This document shows, one piece after another, positions 25,342 to 36,060 of a stretch of 64,000 nucleotides of DNA. The stretch comes from Gordonia crocea (GTDB lineage: Bacteria > Actinomycetota > Actinomycetes > Mycobacteriales > Mycobacteriaceae): contig NZ_BJOU01000002.1 of the NCBI RefSeq assembly GCF_009932435.1, forward strand, positions 124,001 through 188,000, given 5' to 3'. A program made the translations under genes and the position numbers. Within the stretch, counting starts at the first letter, position 1, and each line of letters begins with the position of its first letter. The notes below the pieces were generated by a model. The model had not been told where the DNA came from and searched no databases. It saw only the letters and a list, made by a program, of their open reading frames with translations.

Positions 25342-26526
25342 ATGTCTGTCGTGTTCCTTCACATCGGTCTGCCGAAAACCGGGACTACCTATTTGCAAGA
25401 CCGGCTGTGGCGCAACCGGGACCTCGCCCTACGGGCCGGGCTGTGCTATCCGGGTGACGCGATCGACGACCACTTCCACGCCGCGGCGCACCTTCAACCC
25501 AGGCGCTACCTCGATTGGGTGGACCCCGAGCACAAGCAGGCCTGGCCGACGATGGTCGCCCAGATGCGTGCCTGGCCGGATACGAGTCTGGTGTCCCACG
25601 AGTTGTTCGCCACCGCCAACTCCGAGCAGATCGCCACCTTGCTCGCCGATCTGGATTTCGCCGACGAGGTCCACGTCGTGGTCACCGCGCGCGACCTGGC
25701 GCGGCAGTTGCCCTCGGCGTGGCAGGAGAACGTGAAGAACCAGCGTCGCGGCACATTCGACGAATTCGTCGCCGCGGTGGCCGAGCGCGCCGACGGCGGC
25801 GACTTGGCACACGGGGAAGAGGGGCCGTTCTGGGAGTTCCAAGACTTCGTCCGCATCCTCGACGCCTGGTCGCAGGTGGTGCCCCCATCGCGGATCCACC
25901 TCATCACGGTGCCGCCCAAGGCCGACAAGGTCACGGTGCCGCCCAAGGCCGACAGGGCCAGTTCGGCGGGGGCCGACGGGCTGTGGGAACGGTTCCTCGG
26001 CGTCCTCGGTGTCGATCCCGCCGCCTTGTCGGCCCCGATTGAGAGTGCCAACTCATCCCTGTCGGCCGCCCAGGCCGAGTTCTTGCGCCAACTCAACGAC
26101 CGGCTGCAGCCCGACGACGTCGAGTGGGCGCGCTACGAACGCGTCGTGAAAGGCGAACTGATCGGGCAGGTGCTGTTCGCCGGGGAGCGAGGTGAGCCGC
26201 AAGGGCTGTCGGCGGACCAGCGGAAGTGGGCGGCCGACCAGGCCGACCGGATGATTGCCGGTGTGCTCGAGCGCGGCTACGACGTCGTCGGGTCACTCGA
26301 CGAACTGCGCGTCGCGCACCAGGCCGAGCCGGACGCGGCTGCTCCCGACCGGCAGGAGGTCCTCGACGCGGCGCTCGACGCACTGGCTGGGTGGGTGAAG
26401 ATCGCACCGCTTCCCGCGACCCCGCCGCGCTGGGAGTCCGCCGCGCGCAACGTGGTCCGCAAAGCCCGCCGTCGGGCGGTCGGGGTGCGCAACCGGGTTC
26501 GCCAGCGCCGGGCCGCACGGACCTAG
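25342..26526 (+). CDS. Sulfotransferase-like P-loop protein
   Basis: A 394-residue protein whose N-terminus FLHIGLPKTGTTYLQDRLW is the 5'-phosphosulfate-binding loop of PAPS-dependent sulfotransferases. The downstream VVVTARDLARQLPSAWQENVK matches the 3'-phosphate-binding region (R-D-x6-S-x-W). The C-terminal 100 residues are helical with a basic end and look like an added tail. A 27-bp tandem duplication gives VTVPPKADK twice near residues 188-206. Acceptor unknown. It lies in the accessory region, convergent with the MazF-like gene. Confidence 0.75.
   Translation: MSVVFLHIGLPKTGTTYLQDRLWRNRDLALRAGLCYPGDAIDDHFHAAAHLQPRRYLDWVDPEHKQAWPTMVAQMRAWPDTSLVSHELFATANSEQIATLLADLDFADEVHVVVTARDLARQLPSAWQENVKNQRRGTFDEFVAAVAERADGGDLAHGEEGPFWEFQDFVRILDAWSQVVPPSRIHLITVPPKADKVTVPPKADRASSAGADGLWERFLGVLGVDPAALSAPIESANSSLSAAQAEFLRQLNDRLQPDDVEWARYERVVKGELIGQVLFAGERGEPQGLSADQRKWAADQADRMIAGVLERGYDVVGSLDELRVAHQAEPDAAAPDRQEVLDAALDALAGWVKIAPLPATPPRWESAARNVVRKARRRAVGVRNRVRQRRAART
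25904..25957 (+). repeat. 27-bp tandem duplication inside the sulfotransferase gene
   Basis: 25904-25930 and 25931-25957 are nearly identical and in frame, adding nine residues (VTVPPKADK) after a conserved strand. The near identity suggests a recent event. Confidence 0.85.
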
Positions 26527-26536
26527 GGCGGCCGCG

Positions 26537-26920
26537 TCATTTCCAGCCGTAGTGCTGCCGCAACTCCGTCGCGATCGTTTCAAAGCGGGTGCGGTCGAGG
26601 ACAGCGCCCTCGCGGCGGATCTCGTCCGCGACGATGACGAGCACCCGGTCGAGTCGCACGTAACTCTGCCGGTGGTCGTCGTCCCAGACACCGCTGCCCA
26701 GCGCCCGCCACTCCGGGTCGCCCGCGTGATAGTCCTTGCTCGACAGCATCAGGCCCAGTACGTGGTCGGGCTCGGCGTCGGCGGCGTCCCGTCCCACGAT
26801 GAGGACGGGCCGGTCCTTGCCCTGGGTCGCGTCCTCCTCGAACGGGACCCACGTCCACACGACTTCACCCGGATCGGCATCCCCGTCCAGGTTCGGGTGG
26901 TAGACGACAGCACGGGCCAC
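26537..26920 (-). CDS. PemK/MazF-like toxin family protein, no antitoxin seen
   Basis: A 127-residue protein of the PemK/MazF fold with DPGEVVWTWVPFEEDATQGKDRPVLIVGRD at the N-terminus, the beta-strand and active-site region of this actinobacterial subgroup, and later VRLDRVLVI. MazF-type toxins cut mRNA, but this subgroup has few tested members. No antitoxin-like gene lies before or after it. GTG 26920 matches the usual family start; a TTG at 26965 is possible. The GTG is buried in a perfect 15-bp hairpin. Confidence 0.78.
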   Translation of the reverse strand: MARAVVYHPNLDGDADPGEVVWTWVPFEEDATQGKDRPVLIVGRDAADAEPDHVLGLMLSSKDYHAGDPEWRALGSGVWDDDHRQSYVRLDRVLVIVADEIRREGAVLDRTRFETIATELRQHYGWK

Positions 26921-26950
26921 GCTCGCCGTCGGCGACGAGCGTGGCCCGTG
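26911..26950 (-). terminator. Perfect 15-bp hairpin overlapping the MazF-like start codon
   Basis: 26911-26925 pairs perfectly with 26936-26950 over a 10-base loop. It begins 25 bases past the DUF4189 stop, where a terminator is expected, but no T run follows on the minus strand. The second arm contains GTG 26920, the likely start of the MazF-like gene, so it may also hide that start. Confidence 0.6.
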
Positions 26951-26974
26951 GGGTCGATGGGTCAATGTGGCGGA

Positions 26975-27373
26975 TCAGTTGTAGCGGGTGGTGCAGGACC
27001 AGCCGCGCACGTACGAGCCGTAGCCGGCTTGGCTGCGGGCGGCGTTGGAGGCGGCGGCACGGGTGGCGTATCCGCGAGCGGTGCCGACCCGCGTCCGGCT
27101 ACCGGTGAACTTGTAGGCCACCGCGCCGCACGAGTTGTAGAAGCTGAACTGGCCGCAGTGGGAGCCGCAGCGGGACTTCACTGCACGGACTGCGGCGTTG
27201 GACGACGAGTAGTCGCCCCGGGTGACGACGACGCGCCCGTTGTAGTCGTAGGCGATGGCGCCCCAGTTGTAGGTGTAGGCGTCGGCTTGGGGGACGGCGG
27301 AGGGGACCAGGGCGGCCCCACCGGCGATGGCGGTGGCGATGCCCAGGGTGGCGAGGGTTTTGCGTGCGATCAT
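26975..27373 (-). CDS. Secreted DUF4189 protein
   Basis: A 132-residue exported protein with a clear signal peptide (basic MIARK, hydrophobic core to about residue 22, AlaXAla-type site near QADA). The mature part is the DUF4189 repeat pattern: YNWGAIAYDYNGRVVVTRG, then CGAVAYKF, with paired cysteines (CGSHC, NSC, WSC) probably forming disulfides. DUF4189 proteins are common secreted actinobacterial proteins with no known activity. It is separated from the hydrolase at 27510 by 136 bases with nothing distinctive. Confidence 0.8.
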   Translation of the reverse strand: MIARKTLATLGIATAIAGGAALVPSAVPQADAYTYNWGAIAYDYNGRVVVTRGDYSSSNAAVRAVKSRCGSHCGQFSFYNSCGAVAYKFTGSRTRVGTARGYATRAAASNAARSQAGYGSYVRGWSCTTRYN

Positions 27374-27509
27374 GAGGGGAACCTTAATGTGACTCCGGCG
27401 TGGGCGCGCGACCGGTTCGGGCGTTTGACCGACAAGGAATGGTGGTCTCGGTCGGCCTAGCGCGTCGTGCGCATTTGTGTGTGTCCAACGGTCGATCGTT
27501 CGACCGGCA

Positions 27510-28142
27510 TCACTGCGGCGACAAGAGCGTCACGACGGCATCGGCGGCCAACGCGGCGACCCCGGTGCGCTCTGGATTGAGTGCGTGGGGCGCGGCGACG
27601 GTGACCACCATCGTCGGGGCCGGGATCAGCTCAACGGCGGCGGCCAGTTCCTCGGAACTGGCGAAGGGATCGCTCCGACCGTGGACGACGACGGTTGGCA
27701 CGGTGATGTCCGGCAGGTGCTCGGTGCGCATCCGGTCGGGCTTACCCGGCGGATGCAGCGGGTAGGAGCTGAGGAAGAGCCCGGCGGCAAGGCCGGGCTG
27801 CTCGGCCACGAGCATGGAGGCCTGGCGCCCACCGTAGGAGTGGCCGCCGAGGATCAACGGGGCGTCGGTCAATGCGGCCACCGCGGCCGCGGCTGCGGCG
27901 ATTCCGTCGCGGTCACGCTGGGCGTCGGCTCGGCCGGGCGGACCTTTGGGGCGGCGTTGCCGGTACGGGAGGTCGATCCGGGCGACGAGCATTCCGCGCG
28001 CACAGAACTCGTCGGCATAGGCGCGCAGGATCGCCGCGCCGCGGTTTCCCCCCGCCCCGTGGGCGAGCACGATGGCAGCCCACGGATCGTCGTCGGGTTC
28101 GTGCAGGTCGGCGGCGACATCGGGGGCGGTGAGGGTGCGCAC
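27510..28142 (-). CDS. Alpha/beta hydrolase (Tex30/dienelactone-hydrolase-like)
   Basis: A 210-residue alpha/beta hydrolase: [21 protein letters not shown] is the oxyanion loop, [11 protein letters not shown] the nucleophile elbow, [10 protein letters not shown] the acid and VAAPHALNP the catalytic His. The order matches the KANL3/Tex30-like group. The enormous minus-strand frame reaching to 32069 is an antisense shadow of lepA and the peptidase; the real start is GTG 28142 with TACGGT six bases upstream. Substrate unknown. It is divergent from lepA. Confidence 0.8.
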   Translation of the reverse strand: MRTLTAPDVAADLHEPDDDPWAAIVLAHGAGGNRGAAILRAYADEFCARGMLVARIDLPYRQRRPKGPPGRADAQRDRDGIAAAAAAVAALTDAPLILGGHSYGGRQASMLVAEQPGLAAGLFLSSYPLHPPGKPDRMRTEHLPDITVPTVVVHGRSDPFASSEELAAAVELIPAPTMVVTVAAPHALNPERTGVAALAADAVVTLLSPQ

Positions 28143-28148
28143 GCCACT

Positions 28149-28154
28149 ACCGTA
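28149..28154 (-). promoter_or_regulatory. Candidate leaderless -10 (TACGGT) for the 28142 hydrolase
   Basis: TACGGT on the minus strand ends six bases before GTG 28142. Confidence 0.45.
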
Positions 28155-28181
28155 GGCCGCGGGTGGCTGATCGGCACGGGC

Positions 28182-30083
<1,902 letters not shown>

Positions 30084-30086
30084 CCG

Positions 30087-32132
30087 GTGCCGCAGAACGC
30101 CGTTTCGTCGGAGAGTCCGCTGCCCTACGGATTGCCGGACTTCGCGGCGATCTCCGACGCGGATTTCGCGCCGGCCATCACCGAGGCGATGGCCGCCCAG
30201 CGTGCGGAGGTGGACGCGATCCTCGCCGTTGCGGCGGACGCGGATTTCGCCAATACCGTTCTCGCGCTGGAGAATTCGGGCCGCGCGCTGGCGAATGCCA
30301 CCCGGGTCTTCTACGGCGTCCTGGGGCCGGACTCGACGGCCGAACGAATCGAGATCGCCGCCGAGTTGGCGCCGCGCCTGGCCGAGCACCACGCCACCAT
30401 CGCGTCCGACCCGGCGTTGTTCGCCCGGGTGGCCGCGGTGTGGCAGCGGCGTGACGAGCTCGACCTGGACACCGACGAATACCGTCTGCTCGACCAGCGG
30501 TATCGCGACATGGTGCGGGCCGGTGCGGCCCTCGACGACGACGGTCGCGAACAGATGCGCACCATCACCGCGCGCTTGGCCGACCTCACCACCGAGTTCG
30601 GGCGCCTGATCCTCGACGAGGCGAACGCCTCGGCGGTCCACTTCGACGACGAGGCCCACCTCGACGGACTCCCGGCCGGGGCGGTGGCCGCGGCCCGCAC
30701 AAAGGCCGCCGACGCCGGCCTCGACGGCTTCCTCGTCGCGATGGAGCTCCCGTCGAGCCAGTCCAGCGTTGCCGAACTCACCGACCCGATCGCGCGCCGC
30801 CGGGTGTTCGAGGCCTCGCTGGCGCGCGGTTCGCGCGGCAACGAGTTCGACACCACGCGGCTCATCGCCGAGATCGTCGGATTGCGGGCCCAACGCGCGG
30901 AACTGCTCGGCTATCGCGACCACGCGGCCTACGTCGTCGAGGAGGAGACCGCACCGGATGTCGGTGCAGTCGAGGGCCTGTTGGCCGACGTCGCCGCCGC
31001 GGTGGGTCCGGCCGCCGCTGCGGAGGAAGCGGCGTTGCGCGACCTCGCCGGCGGGGATTTGACGGCCTGGGACTACACCTACTGGCTGGCCCGGTATCAG
31101 AAGGCGCAGGCCGGCGTCGATATCGACGCTTTCGCCGACTACTGCGAACTCGACCGGGTGCTGCGCGACGGGGTGTTCTACGCCGCCGGACAGCTTTACG
31201 GCCTGCGCTTCGAGGAGCGCACCGATCTGGCGGGGTATCACCCGGATGTGCGGGTGTTCGAGGTCTTCGATGATACCGGCGCCGGAATCGGCCTTTATCT
31301 TGGCGATTACTACGCCCGGCCCACCAAGCGGGGCGGGGCGTGGATGACCTCCTTCGTCGAGCAGTCGCGCGAGCAGGGGACCGCGCCGGTCGTCGTCAAC
31401 GTCCTCAACATCCCCAAACCCGACGAGGGGCGGCCGACGCTGCTCAGCGTCGACCAGTTGATGACGCTGTTCCACGAGTTCGGACACGCGCTGCACGGGT
31501 TGCTCTCCGACGTCCGATTCGCCTCGCAGTCGGGTACCTCGGTGCCACGCGATTTCGTGGAGTTCCCGTCGCAGGTCAACGAGCACTGGGCGCTGCACCC
31601 CGACGTCGTCGGCCATTACGCGCGGCACGTCGAGACGGGGGAGCCGGCGCCGGCCGAACTCCTCGAGCAGGTCCGCGCCACCTCGGTCACCGAGACCGCG
31701 CATGCGACCGTCGAGTACCTCGGTGCTGCGATCGTCGACCTCGGGTGGCACCGCCTGACCACTGCGGACCTCGCCGACCTCGACCTGGGCGGTGCCCCCG
31801 AAGTGTTCTCCTATGTCGAGACCCGGTCGTTGAACGGCTCCGGGGTGGCGGCGGCCTACATCCCGCCGCGGTATCGGAGCCCGTACTTCAACCACATCTT
31901 CGCCGGCGGCTATTCGTCGGCTTACTACGCCTACATCTGGTCGGAGGTGCTCGACGCCGCGACGCGCGAGTGGTTCGACGCCCATGGCGGCCTGGACCGG
32001 GAATCGGGGCGGCGCTTTGCCGAGCTGATCCTGTCGAAGGGCGACAGCGTCGACCCAATCGCGGCACACCGCGACCTCATCGGCGGGTCAGCCGAAGTGG
32101 CACCGCTGCTGCGCCGCCGCGGCCTGGCCTGA
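30087..32132 (+). CDS. M3-family oligopeptidase (peptidyl-dipeptidase Dcp-like)
   Basis: A 681-residue zinc metallopeptidase. The zinc motif FHEFGHALHG (HExxH) is followed by the third ligand Glu in the EFPSQVNEHW region, and SPYFNHIFAGGYSSAYYAYIWSEVLDA is the conserved M3 C-terminal block. Length and order match Dcp/OpdA-type enzymes that cut short peptides in the cytoplasm. GTG 30087 follows the lepA stop with AAGGGGAAA upstream. No signal peptide. Confidence 0.93.
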   Translation: MPQNAVSSESPLPYGLPDFAAISDADFAPAITEAMAAQRAEVDAILAVAADADFANTVLALENSGRALANATRVFYGVLGPDSTAERIEIAAELAPRLAEHHATIASDPALFARVAAVWQRRDELDLDTDEYRLLDQRYRDMVRAGAALDDDGREQMRTITARLADLTTEFGRLILDEANASAVHFDDEAHLDGLPAGAVAAARTKAADAGLDGFLVAMELPSSQSSVAELTDPIARRRVFEASLARGSRGNEFDTTRLIAEIVGLRAQRAELLGYRDHAAYVVEEETAPDVGAVEGLLADVAAAVGPAAAAEEAALRDLAGGDLTAWDYTYWLARYQKAQAGVDIDAFADYCELDRVLRDGVFYAAGQLYGLRFEERTDLAGYHPDVRVFEVFDDTGAGIGLYLGDYYARPTKRGGAWMTSFVEQSREQGTAPVVVNVLNIPKPDEGRPTLLSVDQLMTLFHEFGHALHGLLSDVRFASQSGTSVPRDFVEFPSQVNEHWALHPDVVGHYARHVETGEPAPAELLEQVRATSVTETAHATVEYLGAAIVDLGWHRLTTADLADLDLGGAPEVFSYVETRSLNGSGVAAAYIPPRYRSPYFNHIFAGGYSSAYYAYIWSEVLDAATREWFDAHGGLDRESGRRFAELILSKGDSVDPIAAHRDLIGGSAEVAPLLRRRGLA

Positions 32133-32258
32133 CGCTCCGCTGCTACGCCGGCGCCGAGATAATTCGGTTGCCCGGTGCGGGGTGCGCCTGCGAATCTGGT
32201 CCACTGCCCGGGCGAACCGGCCCGGGGGCGAAGACCAGAAAGCAAGGCCGAGTTTCCC

Positions 32259-33557
32259 ATGAGCGCACCGACTCTCGACGAGATCGTCGACGGTGAGATC
32301 CCCGCTGTGCGGCGCACCATCGAGGTGCTTGCCGCGGTGCTGGCCGGTGCCTCGAAGGATGCGCGCCCCACCGTCGAGGGCTTCCTGCGCGAGCACCTCG
32401 GGGCGCCCCGCCGGGAGCTCGCCTCCCACTATCTCCGCCTGGCACCGTCGACCGTGGTGGCCGCCGGCCTGGTCGTCGCCGAACTGGCCGATGCCCATGG
32501 TGCGGTAATCGGCCCCGACGAGGACGACGACCCGCCACAGTGGGTGCAACACACCGTCGGACAGGACGAGTTCTCCATCCCGAGCGATGCCACCTTCGCG
32601 TTCGCGCCGGACAACCCGTTCGGCCCGGGCCCGATGGCGATCCAGATCTGTGCCCACCCCGGATACGCGCGCAGCCGGGTCACGGTGATGACGCCGCGCG
32701 GGGCCGACGAGTCGGCACGGTCCGCGGTCAGCGAGTTGACCCGACGGATCCGCGAGCGGAACCCGTTGCGCGGCAGGTTCATTCGCGCGGGCTACGACCA
32801 CGGTCTGGAGTTCTCGGTGATCGAGGGGATCGAGGCGCCGCGCACCCGGGTGCAGGTGCCGGCACACGTGTGGCGCGAGGTCGACCTCGCCGTGTCGGCG
32901 GTGACCACCCGCTACGAAACCCTGCGCGCCATCGGACTGTCGACCAGCCGCGGACTCATGCTGGCCGGGCCCCCGGGCGTGGGGAAGACGGCGGTCGCCC
33001 GATCGGTGATGAGCGAGCTCGTCGGCGAGTTCACCGTCGTCGTCGCCGACGCCTCCGCGATGGCCTCCGGGATCGCCGAGTTGTATCGGGCGGCGGCGGA
33101 GCTGGGGCCGATGGTGGTGTTGCTCGACGACGTCGATCTCCACGTGCGGCGCCGCGGCGACGGCAACGACGGTGCGCTGGGCGCGCTGTTGGCCGCGCTC
33201 GACGGCGCCGACAAGCTCGACCGAGTGCTCACCATCGCGACCACGAACGACCCCAAGGCCATCGACCACGCCGCGACGCGAGCCGCACGGTTCGACTCCA
33301 TCGTCGAACTGGCGGCGCCCACCGATGCGGCGGTGGCCGGCATCCTGCGCGAACTGCTCGATGCACTGCCGCTCGCGGTGGTGGACGTGCCGCGCGTCGC
33401 CACCGCTTTCCCGGTCGGCCGCAGTGGTGCCGACGTGGTCGAGGCGGTGCGCCGGGCAGTCCTCCTCGACGGGCCCGAGGTGACCACCGCGACGATGCTC
33501 GAGGTGATCGGTGCCCGGGACTATGTGGCGGCGGTCCCGGTGGGGACTTACCTGTGA
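32259..33557 (+). CDS. AAA ATPase with an uncharacterised N-terminal domain
   Basis: A 432-residue protein. Residues about 225-390 are an AAA module: Walker [19 protein letters not shown], Walker [13 protein letters not shown], sensor 1 [10 protein letters not shown], arginine-rich ATRAARFD. The Walker B acidic pair is Asp-Asp, as in a group of bacterial AAA proteins that read EDVDL. Residues 1-200 have no domain I recognise, with a basic [18 protein letters not shown] region before the ATPase. The upstream frame from 32175 has no ribosome-binding site; ATG 32259 is preferred. Role unknown. Confidence 0.75.
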   Translation: MSAPTLDEIVDGEIPAVRRTIEVLAAVLAGASKDARPTVEGFLREHLGAPRRELASHYLRLAPSTVVAAGLVVAELADAHGAVIGPDEDDDPPQWVQHTVGQDEFSIPSDATFAFAPDNPFGPGPMAIQICAHPGYARSRVTVMTPRGADESARSAVSELTRRIRERNPLRGRFIRAGYDHGLEFSVIEGIEAPRTRVQVPAHVWREVDLAVSAVTTRYETLRAIGLSTSRGLMLAGPPGVGKTAVARSVMSELVGEFTVVVADASAMASGIAELYRAAAELGPMVVLLDDVDLHVRRRGDGNDGALGALLAALDGADKLDRVLTIATTNDPKAIDHAATRAARFDSIVELAAPTDAAVAGILRELLDALPLAVVDVPRVATAFPVGRSGADVVEAVRRAVLLDGPEVTTATMLEVIGARDYVAAVPVGTYL

Positions 33558-33618
33558 CGGCTATGCTCGGATGGGGTGGCGGCGACGCCGCTTTTCGATC
33601 ACGCTGATTTGTAAGTGG

Positions 33619-33924
33619 GTGGCGACGGTGGCCGGTTTCCTGTCCTGGTGGGACGGTGTGGAGGAGTGGCTCATCCGGCTTCCGTTCGTGCCGCAACTGC
33701 TGGTCACCCTGGTGGTCGTCGTACCGCTGGCGATCGGCGCCGCGTTGGTCCTCTCACAGGTCGTCGAGGTGGTCACCGGCGTCGCGGCGCGGGTCGGGGC
33801 ATTCTTCTCGGCAGCCTGGAAGTCGCAGGTCAGCGCTCGGTTGCCCGCCGCGTTGACGTCCGACGGCGGTGCGGCGGGCCGCACCGGTCCCTCGGACGGT
33901 CCGGGACGGGGAGGTGTGTCGTGA
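33619..33924 (+). CDS. Small membrane protein, 101 residues
   Basis: GTG 33619 gives a 101-residue protein with one strong hydrophobic segment ([22 protein letters not shown], about residues 27-48 in the chain) and a polar Gly/Ser/Pro-rich C-terminus. A TATGCT hexamer near 33561 could be its promoter. Mycobacteria have small membrane proteins next to subI (Rv2401, Rv2401A) in the same place; similarity beyond position is not shown. The stop overlaps the next tiny gene. Confidence 0.55.
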   Translation: MATVAGFLSWWDGVEEWLIRLPFVPQLLVTLVVVVPLAIGAALVLSQVVEVVTGVAARVGAFFSAAWKSQVSARLPAALTSDGGAAGRTGPSDGPGRGGVS

Positions 33925-33998
33925 AGCGCTCCCCGGTCACCATGGCCCTGATTGCCCTGTTGGTCCTCGTCGTGGTCGCCTGGTTCATCGTCGGCTAG
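33921..33998 (+). CDS. Very small membrane protein, 25 residues
   Basis: GTG 33921 overlaps the previous stop by three bases (GTGA), a coupled start. The 25 residues are KRSP followed by one membrane helix ([18 protein letters not shown]), so it would be a single-pass membrane peptide. Too short for usual gene finding. It sits between the 33619 gene and the sulfate transporter; a role in that transporter is speculation. Confidence 0.5.
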   Translation: MKRSPVTMALIALLVLVVVAWFIVG

Positions 33999-34123
33999 CA
34001 CAGGCATGGATGGGGCGCACGCCGTCGCGGTGAGCGCCGCGTCGAGCCGCGTTCCACCCGGAAATCTCTTGTTACGTTGTGCCGGTCCGAAAGACCGACG
34101 ATCAATGACGTGAAGGAGGCCCG

Positions 34124-35206
34124 GTGACGACGACGATTCCGTCCCGACGCCTGCACCCGCGGCGCGCGGTGAGAACCCTGGTGGCGGCCGCCCTGGTGTG
34201 CGGTGTCGCGTTGGGGACTGCAGCCTGCGGTGGTGGCTCCACCGACGAACCCGGCGGCCTCGACATCTCGTCGGGAAGCCGCCACCTCAAGCTGGTGGCC
34301 TATGCGGTGCCCAAGCCCGGCTTCGACAAGATCATCCCCGCCTTCCGGGCCACGCCCGAAGGCCAGGGAGTCGGCTTCTCGCAGAGCTACGGCGCCTCCG
34401 GCGACCAGTCGCGCAAGGTGGCGCGACGGGTGCCCGCCGACGTGGTGAACTTCTCGGTGGAACCCGACATCACCCGCTTGGTGAAGGAGGGCGTCGTCGA
34501 CGAGGACTGGAAGTCCCAGGCGCCCAACAACAGCACCCCGTTCGGGTCCGTGGTGGCCCTGGTGGTGCGCAAGGGCAATCCGAAGAACATCCGGGACTGG
34601 GACGATCTGCTCAAGCCCGGTGTCCAGGTGATCACCCCCAACCCGGGCAGCTCGGGCTCGGCGAAGTGGAACCTGCTGGCCCCGTTCGCCGCGAAGAGCG
34701 ACGGTGGGCGCAACCCGCAGGCCGGCCTCGACTACATCGCCAAGCTGGTCCGCGACCACATCAAGGTGCAGCCGAAGTCGGGCCGCGAGGCGACCACCGC
34801 CTTCGAGCAGGGGCAGGGCGACGTTCTCATCAGCTATGAGAACGAGGCGATCATGCTCGATCGGGCCAACGCCACGACGCGGGGCGAGCAGATCGAATAC
34901 GTGGTGCCCGCGCAGACGTTCAAAATCGAGAACCCGGTGGCGGTGGTCAACACCAGTGGCGACAAGGCCACGGCCAAGGCGTTCGTCGAGTTCCTCTTCA
35001 CCCCGCAGGCCCAACGGTTGTGGGCACAGGCCGGATTCCGCCCGGTCGTGCCGTCGGTGATCGCGGAGACCGCCGACAAGTTCCCCGGCCGCATCGACCG
35101 GCTCTGGACGGTGGCCGACCTGGGCGGGTGGAAGTCCGTGGACAAGGCGCTGTTCGGGTCCAAGGGCGCCATCAGCGAGATCTACAGCGCGGGAGGCAAG
35201 CGATGA
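34124..35206 (+). CDS. subI: Sulfate/thiosulfate-binding lipoprotein of ABC transporter
   Basis: A 360-residue substrate-binding lipoprotein. The N-terminus has basic residues, a hydrophobic core and the lipobox LGTAAC, so it is anchored outside the membrane. SQSYGASGDQSRKVARRVPADVV, NPGSSGSAKWNLLAPF and VPAQTFKIENPVAVV are the sulfate-binding protein hallmarks. GTG 34124 follows a strong AAGGAGG. It leads the operon subI-cysT-cysW-cysA. The 125 bases upstream hold only a weak 5-bp hairpin (34083-34097). Confidence 0.95.
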   Translation: MTTTIPSRRLHPRRAVRTLVAAALVCGVALGTAACGGGSTDEPGGLDISSGSRHLKLVAYAVPKPGFDKIIPAFRATPEGQGVGFSQSYGASGDQSRKVARRVPADVVNFSVEPDITRLVKEGVVDEDWKSQAPNNSTPFGSVVALVVRKGNPKNIRDWDDLLKPGVQVITPNPGSSGSAKWNLLAPFAAKSDGGRNPQAGLDYIAKLVRDHIKVQPKSGREATTAFEQGQGDVLISYENEAIMLDRANATTRGEQIEYVVPAQTFKIENPVAVVNTSGDKATAKAFVEFLFTPQAQRLWAQAGFRPVVPSVIAETADKFPGRIDRLWTVADLGGWKSVDKALFGSKGAISEIYSAGGKR

Positions 35207-36060
35207 CCGCGGCAACTGCGGCGCCGGAGTCGGCGCCCCCGGCCGGCTTCCTCGGCCGGCCACGAACGTTCAACGGGGTATCGCCCGCGGGCATCGGACT
35301 GGCCTGGCTGTGGCTGAGCATCATCGTCCTGCTGCCCCTCGCGGCGATCACCGTCCAGTCCTTCGGTGACGGCTGGAGCGGATTCTTCTCGGCGATCACC
35401 GAGCGCAACGCGGTCGACGCGCTGCTGATCACCGTCGGGGTGTCCGTGGTCGTCGCCCTGATCAACATGGTCTTCGGCACGCTGATTGCCTGGGTGCTCG
35501 TCCGTGACGACTTCCCGGGCAAGGGTTTCGTCAACGCGATCATCGACCTGCCGTTCGCGTTGCCGACGATCGTCGCCAGCCTCGTGCTGCTGTCGCTGTA
35601 CGGGCCCAACTCGCCGATCGACATCCACCTGAACGCGACCCAACCGGCGCTGGTCATCGCGCTGACCTTCGTGACGCTGCCGTTCGTGGTCCGCCAGGTG
35701 CAGCCGGTGCTCCTCGAACTCGACACCGACGTCGAAGAGGCCGCCGCCGTACTCGGTGCCAGCAACCGGGTCACCTTCACCAAGGTGGTGCTCCCGGCAC
35801 TGCTCCCATCGATCTTGACCGGAGCCGGCCTGGCCTTCACCCGTGCCATCGGCGAATTCGGCTCGGTCGTCCTGATCGGTGGCAACATCCCGGGAAAGAC
35901 GCAGGTCGCATCCCAGTACATCCAACAGCAAATCGAGATCGACGAGCCGGTCAACGCGGCCGCCGTGTCGGTGGTACTCCTGCTGATCGCCTTCGTGGTG
36001 CTGTTTGCACTGCGCCTCGTCGGGCGGCGGCAGTCGGTGCGAGAGGACGATGATCGATGA
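35203..36060 (+). CDS. cysT: Sulfate ABC transporter permease CysT
   Basis: A 285-residue inner-membrane permease with six helices and the EAA-type loop EEAAAVLGASNRVTFTKVVLPALLPS that docks on the ATPase. GEFGSVVLIGGNIPGKTQVASQYI is the CysT C-terminal signature. ATG 35203 overlaps the subI stop (ATGA), and its own stop overlaps cysW, so the operon is translationally coupled. With CysW it forms the heterodimeric channel. Confidence 0.95.
   Translation: MTAATAAPESAPPAGFLGRPRTFNGVSPAGIGLAWLWLSIIVLLPLAAITVQSFGDGWSGFFSAITERNAVDALLITVGVSVVVALINMVFGTLIAWVLVRDDFPGKGFVNAIIDLPFALPTIVASLVLLSLYGPNSPIDIHLNATQPALVIALTFVTLPFVVRQVQPVLLELDTDVEEAAAVLGASNRVTFTKVVLPALLPSILTGAGLAFTRAIGEFGSVVLIGGNIPGKTQVASQYIQQQIEIDEPVNAAAVSVVLLLIAFVVLFALRLVGRRQSVREDDDR

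Noticed and set aside
26537..27373. DUF4189 gene as antitoxin of the MazF-like protein
   Set aside because: It has a signal peptide and disulfide-type cysteines, so it is exported and cannot act as a cytoplasmic antitoxin.
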